A DNA stretch of 5,178 nucleotides, taken from assembly GCA_028803175.1 (NCBI GenBank), contig JARBCG010000108.1, positions 1 through 5,178 on the forward strand, read 5' to 3'. Below the pieces are notes generated by a model, which saw only the letters and a program-made list of their open reading frames with translations, was not told the DNA's origin and did no database searches. This document shows positions 1 through 5,178 of the stretch, piece by piece. The stretch is from Wolbachia sp. (GTDB lineage: Bacteria; Pseudomonadota; Alphaproteobacteria; Rickettsiales; Anaplasmataceae). The position numbers and the translations under genes were made by a program. Numbering within the stretch: the stretch's first letter is position 1; each line of letters begins with the position of its first letter.

Positions 1-119
1 ATTATAGTAATGGCTTCAGAATGAGTAATTTCCGTTATTCTGGTAGGTTTTTTGCTGTTAGGTAGTAATTTTCCTGCACATTTTTCATCAGTTTTTTTTA
101 CAATATTGGAGTTTACCAT
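1..119 (-). CDS. Possible 5' end of a divergent gene (partial, leaves the window)
   Basis: On the minus strand an ATG at 119-117 opens a frame with no stop to the left edge, giving 39 residues that begin MVNSNIVKKTDEKCAGKLLP and are rich in Lys, Thr and Ile. The same frame is open back to a TAG at 239-237, so the start could lie further upstream. A purine-rich GGGA lies three bases before the ATG, which is usable but close for a ribosome binding site. The plus strand here is T-rich, while the sense strand of ileS is A-rich, so base composition favours the minus strand as the coding one. I do not recognise the protein; the fragment is hydrophilic with no visible motif. If real, it is transcribed divergently from ileS across a gap of about 100 bases. 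It could also be chance openness in AT-rich intergenic DNA. Confidence 0.35.
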   Translation of the reverse strand, partial: MVNSNIVKKTDEKCAGKLLPNSKKPTRITEITHSEAITI

Positions 120-168
120 ATTTCCCGGGCTTTTTTGTTTTCTTCTAATCCATAGTTGGCGTTTTAGA

Positions 169-222
169 TTTGTAATTTTCTGGAAAGCTATATATTCTTT
201 AGTTTTGCTAGTTAAAGTGAGT
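169..222 (+). promoter_or_regulatory. Weak candidate promoter and leader of ileS
   Basis: A TATATT at 191-196 could serve as a -10 box, with TTGTAA at 170-175 as a poor -35 box; the 15-base spacer is short. The bases just before the ATG at 223 (AAAGTGAGT) contain only a degenerate Shine-Dalgarno-like GTGAG, placed very close to the start. No other recognisable site or leader hairpin is visible, and nothing resembling a T-box is present. AT-rich DNA offers many such matches by chance. Confidence 0.2.
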
Positions 223-3200
223 ATGAAGCTAAAACACTATCCAGATACAATAAGTAGTCCTGACTTTGCCTCATTTGAGAAAGAAACAATAAAGTCTTGG
301 AAGGAAAACAAAATTTTTGAACAGTCAGTGGAAGGGCGCTCTAAGGATAATTGTTTCGTGTTTTATGACGGACCTCCTTTTGCAAATGGACTTCCGCATT
401 ATGGACATTTACTTACTGGCTTCATAAAAGATGCATTTGCAAGATATCAAACTATGCTCCAAAAAAGAGTTGAACGCAGATTTGGTTGGGATTGCCATGG
501 ACTGCCTGCTGAAATGGGAGCGGAAAAAGAGCTTGGAATATCTGGCAGAAATGAGATAGAAAAATTTGGCATCGATAAGTTCAATAGCCATTGCCGCACT
601 TCCGTAATGAAATTTGCTTCAGAATGGGAGAAATATGTAAATAGACAGGCAAGGTGGGTAGATTTTCATAATGACTATAAGACTATGGATAAGTCATTTA
701 TGGAATCAGTCATGTGGGCATTTAAACAGCTATACGATAAAGGTTTTGTGTATGAATCAGTGCGTGTTGTTCCTTATAGCTGGGCATGTGAAACTCCATT
801 GTCTAACTTTGAAACAAGATTAGATAATGCTTACAGAGAAAAAATTAGCAAGGCCGTAACGGTTGCATTTGAGCTCTTAGAAAAACCAAATCAATTCAAA
901 GATAATGAACAAAAATGTAAATTGCTTGCTTGGACTACAACTCCATGGACGCTGCCTAGTAACTTAGCATTGGCAATGGGAAAGGACATTAAATATTGCG
1001 CGGTATCAGTTAACTCTTTAGCAGCACGTGACGCTGAAATGACAGAAGGTAATGAAATTTACGTCTTTGCTGCAAGCTACTTAGAGAAATTTGTTCAACA
1101 TTGTATGCAAAACAATATTAAATATACAGAATGCAATGTTGAACTCACAGCGAATGATCTTATCGGGTTACGCTATAAACCACTGTTTGACTACTTTAAA
1201 AACACAAAAAATGCATTTCGTGTTTTCATTGCTGATTATGTAACAGAAGAAGATGGAACTGGAGTTGTACACACTGCTCCTGGATTTGGTGAAGACGATT
1301 TGTCTCTCTGTCAGAGAGAAAATATTCCAGCTATTTGTCCAATTGACAACGGTGGTAAATTTACTGCTGAAGTTTCAGATTTAGCCGGGATGCATGTTTT
1401 TGATACAAATGATATAGTAATAAAAAAGCTAAAAGAACAAGGAAATTGGTTTAAAACTGAGCAATGTACTCATAATTATCCGCACTGCTGGCGAACTGAT
1501 ACTCCTTTGATTTATCGCACTATGTCTTCTTGGTATGTTGCTGCGACAAAATTCAAGTATAGGATGACGGAGCTCAACAAAAAAGTTAATTGGATTCCAA
1601 GTCATATTAGAGATGGTCAGTTTGGAAAATGGCTTGAAGGTGCGCATGATTGGTCAATTTCGCGCAATCGTTTCTGGGGTACGCCTATTCCTGTATGGAA
1701 ATCAGATGATGCTCGATATCCAAGGGTAGATGTATATGGTTCGATGGAAGAACTAGAGAAAGATTTCAATGTTAAAATAGAGGATTTACATAGGCCGTTC
1801 ATCGACACTTTAACAAGACCAAATCCTGATGATCCAACTGGAAAATCAACTATGTGTCGTGTTCCAGATGTATTCGACTGCTGGTTTGAATCTGGTTCTA
1901 TGCCATTTGCACAAGTCCACTATCCGTTTGAAAATAAAGAATGGTTTGAAAATAATTTTCCTGCAGATTTTATCACTGAGTATATAGCACAAACTCGGGG
2001 TTGGTTTTATACTCTATTTGTATTATCTACTGCTCTTTTTGATCGTGAACCATTTAAAAATTGTATATGCCATGGTGTGGTTTTGGATATAAAAGGGCAG
2101 AAGCTATCCAAACGTTTGAACAACTATGCAGATCCAATGGAAGTTTTTGACCAATATGGTTCTGATGCACTGCGTTTTCTTATGCTTTCTGGTTCTATCG
2201 TTTGTGGTGGCAACTTGCTGCTTGATAAAGAAGGAAATTCAATACGTGATGTATTAAGAAACGTGATAAGACCTATCTGGAATAGCTATCACTTCTTTAC
2301 TATGTATGTAAATGCAGATGGAATCAAAGCTGAGATTTGTGAAGACTATAAAAGCACTATTGATCGCTATATGATCTCAAAGTGTTTTGAAGCTGTTCAA
2401 AAAATCAAGACTTCTATGGATAACTACAATTCCCAGGAAGCTTGTAAAATCTTAGTAGACTTTTTTGAGGTTCTAAATAATTGGTATATTCGCCGCAGTC
2501 GTGAGCGTTTTTGGAAAAGCGATTTGGACAAAGGTAAAGTTGATGCTTATAATGTTTTATATACAGTTTTTTATTACATATTAAGGGCTGCAACCCCCTT
2601 ATTACCAATTATAACTGAAACTATATGGCAAGGGCTTAAATATAAGGAATCATCAGTTCATTTGGCTGATTTTCCACAATTAGAAGAATTTGGTAGTGAG
2701 TTCATAACTAAAATGGATCTGGTAAGAAAAATATGTAATGCTGCACTATCTATTAGAAACGCTTACAACATACGTATCAGGCAGCCACTTGGCAGTATGA
2801 AAATTTATCATAAATCTTCATGTGATTTCCTTACGGAAGAATACCAAGAAATAATAAAAAGTGAAGTAAATGTAAAAAAATTAGAATTAGTGGATAAACT
2901 TGAAGAAATTGCATCATTAGAGCTGAAACTAAATTTTCCACAACTTGGAAAAAGAATCCCTGATAAGATTAAAAATCTAATCCAACTTGTTAAACATGGA
3001 AAGTGGCAGCAAATTGAAGAAACTCGCTCCAACGTCACTCCAGAGCCCTCTCATCATATCATCCCAGTGCATGATACTGGAATCCAGAAAAAAGACGTAT
3101 GGATTCCAGTATCATGCACTGGGATGACAGAAGGTTTGGTACTCTTGGGAGATGAAACAGAGCATTACATTATAGAAAAAGGTGAGTATGAGCTGCTATT

Positions 3201-3543
3201 AAAAGCAAATAGTGAATTTTCTTCCGTATTTGACCACAATAAAGGAATTGTGATACTCACTACTACTTTGAATGATGAGTTGATTCTAGAAGGACTTGCA
3301 AGAGATGTGGTAAGGCTCATTCAGGAGACAAGAAAAAAAGCAGATTTTCACATATCTGATCGGATTAAAGTTATAGTTAAGACAGGAGATAAAAAGATTA
3401 AGGAAGCAACGAATGAGTGGAATGACTATATAAAAGAGCAAACTCTTTCATTACACATTGCAATTAATGAAGGTGCTGGAATAAACGACTATTACTTTAG
3501 TAATTACGAGGATGTTTCTATATATATTAGTAAAGTGATATAA
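223..3543 (+). CDS. ileS: Isoleucyl-tRNA synthetase (isoleucine--tRNA ligase), long type
   Basis: This cytoplasmic class Ia enzyme charges tRNA-Ile with isoleucine using ATP and edits mischarged valine. The 1106 residues contain, in order: the HIGH signature as HYGH at 59-62 within GPPFANGLPHYGH; the CP1 editing domain from roughly 190 to 400, with WTTTPWTLPSN at 237-247 and HTAPGFGEDD at 350-359, including the editing aspartate pair; SISRNRFWGTPIPVW at 478-492; WFESGSMPFAQ at 554-564; TRGWFYTL at 591-598; and the KMSKS loop as KLSKR at 627-631. An anticodon-binding helical region follows, then a long C-terminal extension. The KLSKRLNNY form and the length fit the eukaryote-like IleRS group found in Rickettsiales. 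The start is set at the ATG opening MKLKHYPDTISSPDFASFEK, where family homology begins; the frame is open 57 codons further upstream, but that part is hydrophobic and unlike IleRS. Residues of about 936-971 are an inserted palindromic-repeat peptide, away from the catalytic core. No disruption is seen. Confidence 0.97.
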   Translation: MKLKHYPDTISSPDFASFEKETIKSWKENKIFEQSVEGRSKDNCFVFYDGPPFANGLPHYGHLLTGFIKDAFARYQTMLQKRVERRFGWDCHGLPAEMGAEKELGISGRNEIEKFGIDKFNSHCRTSVMKFASEWEKYVNRQARWVDFHNDYKTMDKSFMESVMWAFKQLYDKGFVYESVRVVPYSWACETPLSNFETRLDNAYREKISKAVTVAFELLEKPNQFKDNEQKCKLLAWTTTPWTLPSNLALAMGKDIKYCAVSVNSLAARDAEMTEGNEIYVFAASYLEKFVQHCMQNNIKYTECNVELTANDLIGLRYKPLFDYFKNTKNAFRVFIADYVTEEDGTGVVHTAPGFGEDDLSLCQRENIPAICPIDNGGKFTAEVSDLAGMHVFDTNDIVIKKLKEQGNWFKTEQCTHNYPHCWRTDTPLIYRTMSSWYVAATKFKYRMTELNKKVNWIPSHIRDGQFGKWLEGAHDWSISRNRFWGTPIPVWKSDDARYPRVDVYGSMEELEKDFNVKIEDLHRPFIDTLTRPNPDDPTGKSTMCRVPDVFDCWFESGSMPFAQVHYPFENKEWFENNFPADFITEYIAQTRGWFYTLFVLSTALFDREPFKNCICHGVVLDIKGQKLSKRLNNYADPMEVFDQYGSDALRFLMLSGSIVCGGNLLLDKEGNSIRDVLRNVIRPIWNSYHFFTMYVNADGIKAEICEDYKSTIDRYMISKCFEAVQKIKTSMDNYNSQEACKILVDFFEVLNNWYIRRSRERFWKSDLDKGKVDAYNVLYTVFYYILRAATPLLPIITETIWQGLKYKESSVHLADFPQLEEFGSEFITKMDLVRKICNAALSIRNAYNIRIRQPLGSMKIYHKSSCDFLTEEYQEIIKSEVNVKKLELVDKLEEIASLELKLNFPQLGKRIPDKIKNLIQLVKHGKWQQIEETRSNVTPEPSHHIIPVHDTGIQKKDVWIPVSCTGMTEGLVLLGDETEHYIIEKGEYELLLKANSEFSSVFDHNKGIVILTTTLNDELILEGLARDVVRLIQETRKKADFHISDRIKVIVKTGDKKIKEATNEWNDYIKEQTLSLHIAINEGAGINDYYFSNYEDVSIYISKVI
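3059..3127. repeat. Palindromic repeat element inserted in frame within ileS
   Basis: Two 28-base arms, 3059-3086 and 3100-3127, are perfect inverted complements around a 13-base A-rich loop (3087-3099). The left arm starts TCATCCCAGTGCATGATACT. The element is read through as part of IleRS: residues 946-969 lie in the palindrome and include IPVHDTGIQ and WIPVSCTGMT, a peptide flavour typical of the protein-coding palindromic repeats described in Wolbachia and Rickettsia. From the family layout, where the segment ending GKWQQIEE is normally followed closely by something like LVLLGDE, I infer an insertion of about 36 residues (about 3025-3135). Its exact ends need an alignment with an uninterrupted ileS. 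Confidence 0.85.
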
Positions 3544-3583
3544 AGCTGAACACTTTCTATTGATAAATATCAGTGATTAGCTT
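3543..3583 (+). terminator. Imperfect hairpin overlapping the ileS stop codon
   Basis: AAGCTGAACACT at 3543-3554 pairs with AGTGATTAGCTT at 3572-3583, giving 12 positions with one G-T wobble and one A-A mismatch around a 17-base loop. It begins on the last base of the ileS stop codon, where a terminator would be expected. No U-run follows (ATTATTAAATG), so intrinsic termination would be weak; it may instead protect the 3' end of the mRNA or be a chance fold. Confidence 0.3.
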
Positions 3584-3588
3584 ATTAT
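3560..3588 (+). promoter_or_regulatory. Sigma70-like promoter upstream of the ankyrin pseudogene
   Basis: TTGATA at 3560-3565 matches the -35 consensus at five of six positions and TATTAT at 3583-3588 matches the -10 consensus at five of six. They are separated by the ideal 17 bases. Transcription would start near 3595, leaving a leader of about 30 bases before the ATG at 3625. The boxes overlap the ileS 3' hairpin, so termination and initiation signals share the same DNA. Confidence 0.5.
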
Positions 3589-3613
3589 TAAATGTATTTG
3601 ATATATTAATAAC

Positions 3614-3618
3614 AAGAG
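3614..3618 (+). promoter_or_regulatory. Ribosome binding site of the ankyrin pseudogene
   Basis: AAGAG lies six bases before the ATG at 3625, a good match to AAGGAG at normal spacing. It supports 3625 as the original start of the decayed gene rather than the later internal starts. Confidence 0.5.
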
Positions 3619-3624
3619 ATAGTT

Positions 3625-5070
3625 ATGCAAGAAGAACAAGAAGAAGAAAAATTATTTAAGGATTTTGGGAGTATTATTACAAATCAACAAACTCCTGAAG
3701 AAAAAGATGGATCTATAAAGGTAATGAAATGTCTGGTTACACAATGAGTAGATGTCAATTGTGAAGGTAAATTTCATAGTACTAGTAAAGAAAAACAACT
3801 CTGTTGAGTGAGATGATAGAACGTAGGTGCTGGGATGCAGCGGAATTGCTGCTTAGATTTGGAGCAAAAAAAGTAGCTGATAAAACTTTAGAAGAGATTT
3901 TTGCAAGTCCTTTATATTACGTTGAAAGGATACGTTTCTTTCTAAGATACCATGATGAAATTAATACTAACGATTTATTATCTAAGACAGTAAAAAATAA
4001 TAATGCATTTTTCATGCATGATATTCTGTCACGTAATAAAAATGCTGTAAATTTATGAGATCAAGAAGAAAATACGCTTCTACACTTAGCTATCATTACA
4101 AGTTACAAGCCAGAAGTATTGGATGTTTTATTAAAAAAAGGGATAGGTTCCTATTTAATAAACAAGGCCTGGCTAACTGCTTTAGAATTAGTCATACAAG
4201 ATGATAAAAGCGATCTAAATGTTGCTGCGTTGCTTGTTTCTAAAATTGCAGGAATAACAAGTAATGATCCAAAAAAAGTATTAGTACTAAAATCTATTAA
4301 TGAAAAAACATAATATTGATACACGAAGTAATGATGTTGAATCAAAAACATTGTTGCAGCAAGCTATTATAGAAGGAAAAACTAATTTAGCTGCATCGCT
4401 TATCCTTATGGGAGAAAGAGAGGTGATTGATACTAAAGATGGAAATGGCAAAGACATATTTGATTGATTATTTTGTAATAATCCTATTTCTGAATGGCGG
4501 TATAAAGGCGAATTTATTGAGCCATTAATAGAAAAAACACTAAAAGAGAAAGATATTTTTATGGCTAAAAGGTTATTGGAACATGAAAGAACAAAGAACT
4601 TAATTGAAAAGAAGGTTGGTAATAGTGATAATTTGGTCGCAGAAGTGGCCAGCTATGAAAAAAGTAAAAAAAACAGTGTGGCGTTAATGCTGATAATTTA
4701 ATGTATCCTGTAACAAAAGCAGACAATTGCTTAAGTATAACAAGCATACTAGGTGAAAACTTAGCATGCAAGGACATACTATTAGATCTTTCAAAGAATA
4801 TAGAAGGGAAAATACCTATAGATAAGGCTGATCAATACGAGCTATTTTTATGTAAATCTTGTTTTAAAGAATATAAAGAAGACAAAATAAACCTTTATTT
4901 ATTGGCCTTGGCGTTACTACTGCAGTAACAGAAGGAGTTGCAGCTTTTGCTTATTGCCAATGGTACTTTATGTTGCTATAGCTGTTTTTACAGTTGGTCT
5001 AGTATGTACAGCTTGGAAAACATATAGTGTTAATAGCAATATTGAACAAGAGACAAAAAAGATTAACTAA
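3625..5070 (+). pseudogene. Decayed ankyrin-repeat protein gene with C-terminal membrane helices
   Basis: Joining the frames gives one protein of about 480 residues. It starts MQEEQEEEKLFKDF at 3625; TGA at 3745 interrupts MKCLVTQ-stop-VDVNCEGKF. A one-base loss in the A run near 3791-3795 moves the frame to TTLLSEMIERRCWDAAELLL, an ankyrin-like helix pair. A second TGA at 4056 precedes DQEENTLLHLAI, which carries the ankyrin TLLHLA core. One extra base in the six-A run at 4303-4308 changes frame to NIDTRSNDVESKTLLQQAII, with a third TGA at 4465. A one-base loss in the eight-A run at 4666-4673 leads to CGVNADNLMYPVTKADN, another in AAAA at 4884-4887 to NKPLFIGLGVTTAVTEG, and a last one near 4951-4956 to LPMVLYVAIAVFTVGLV, ending at TAA 5068-5070. 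The last two pieces form two hydrophobic segments, a likely membrane hairpin, followed by a short polar tail. Such proteins are candidate host-interaction factors in Wolbachia; the exact role is unknown. The longest surviving open piece has about 85 codons, so no full product is expected. Confidence 0.85.
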
Positions 5071-5091
5071 AACCAGCTGAAGCTGGTGGTT
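5071..5091. terminator. Hairpin between the pseudogene and a possible convergent gene
   Basis: CCAGC at 5073-5077 pairs with GCTGG at 5082-5086 around a TGAA loop, directly after the pseudogene stop; AACC at 5071-5074 and GGTT at 5088-5091 offer an alternative outer pairing. On the plus strand A bases, not T bases, follow. Read on the minus strand the stem is followed by TTTTAG, so it fits a short intrinsic terminator for a gene arriving from the right, or a weak bidirectional one. Confidence 0.4.
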
Positions 5092-5113
5092 AAAAAAACG
5101 CATGTAAAGCAGA

Positions 5114-5178
5114 TTATGAGTTTAAAAACTCGATGTTAAAATCATTAGAATAGCTATGAGGACTTCCTTGTTCTTCGA
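5114..5178 (-). CDS. Possible 3' end of a convergent gene (partial, enters from the right)
   Basis: On the minus strand a frame is open from the right edge to a TAA at 5116-5114, giving 20 codons with the sequence EEQGSPHSYSNDFNIEFLNS. The residues are polar, with no motif I recognise. The stop lies about 25 bases before the hairpin at 5071-5091, which on this strand is followed by a short T run, the order expected for a gene end and its terminator. Twenty codons are too few to be sure; it may be a chance open frame, and the family cannot be named. Confidence 0.3.
   Translation of the reverse strand, partial: EEQGSPHSYSNDFNIEFLNS

Noticed and set aside
52..222. ileS starting at ATG 52 with a 57-residue N-terminal extension
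   Set aside because: The extension is hydrophobic, has no ribosome binding site and is unlike IleRS, while the typical IleRS N-terminus begins at the ATG at 223.
3059..3127. The strong hairpin read as a transcription terminator or attenuator
   Set aside because: It lies within an uninterrupted ileS frame, has no T run after it and encodes the known type of repeat peptide.
3745..4467. TGA recoded as an amino acid
   Set aside because: TGG encodes Trp throughout the window, the TGA codons occur only in the gene that also has frameshifts, and ileS is closed normally; decay is the simpler explanation.
409..4777. Minus-strand open frames inside ileS and the pseudogene (409-591, 1429-1647, 1617-1808, 2414-2608, 2808-3038, 4151-4351, 4565-4777)
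   Set aside because: They lie opposite well-supported coding sequence, are short and show no motif or start signal.
3804..4928. Three separate small plus-strand genes at 3804-4058, 4119-4313 and 4701-4928
   Set aside because: Each continues across its stop or frame edge into sequence that reads as the same protein, none has a convincing ribosome binding site, and the first would need a TTG start inside an ankyrin helix. They are fragments of one decayed gene.
5118..5131. Small palindrome GAGTTTAAAAACTC
   Set aside because: Six-base arms around a two-base centre in AT-rich DNA are expected by chance and have no clear functional context.

Overview
The window looks like a piece of a Wolbachia (Alphaproteobacteria, Anaplasmataceae) chromosome. 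Three things suggest this: the AT-rich, A-biased coding strand; a long Rickettsiales-style isoleucyl-tRNA synthetase carrying an in-frame palindromic repeat of the kind known from Wolbachia and Rickettsia genes; and a neighbouring, decayed ankyrin-repeat gene, a gene family that is expanded in Wolbachia. The assignment comes from pattern recognition, not from a database match.

Layout. Bases 1-222 lie upstream of ileS. They contain a short lysine-rich reading frame on the minus strand that runs off the left edge and may be the start of a divergent gene, plus the presumed promoter region. Bases 223-3543 are ileS, intact, 1106 codons. A near-perfect palindrome at 3059-3127 lies inside its C-terminal part and is translated as part of the protein. 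Bases 3544-3624 form a short spacer that combines a hairpin overlapping the ileS stop codon with a good sigma70-like promoter. Bases 3625-5070 are one decayed gene, an ankyrin-repeat protein of about 480 codons with two predicted C-terminal membrane helices. It is broken by three in-frame TGA codons and about five single-base frameshifts, four of them in A-rich runs. Bases 5071-5113 hold a hairpin that may terminate transcription. Bases 5114-5178 contain the possible last codons of a convergent minus-strand gene that enters from the right edge.

Functionally, ileS is a housekeeping translation gene. The ankyrin gene is a probable host-interaction accessory gene that has lost its reading frame while keeping its promoter and ribosome binding site. 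No operon links the two. I see no evidence for a new defence, toxin or mobile system. The items most worth a second look are the peptide-coding palindrome inside an essential enzyme and the way the ankyrin gene has broken mainly at A runs.
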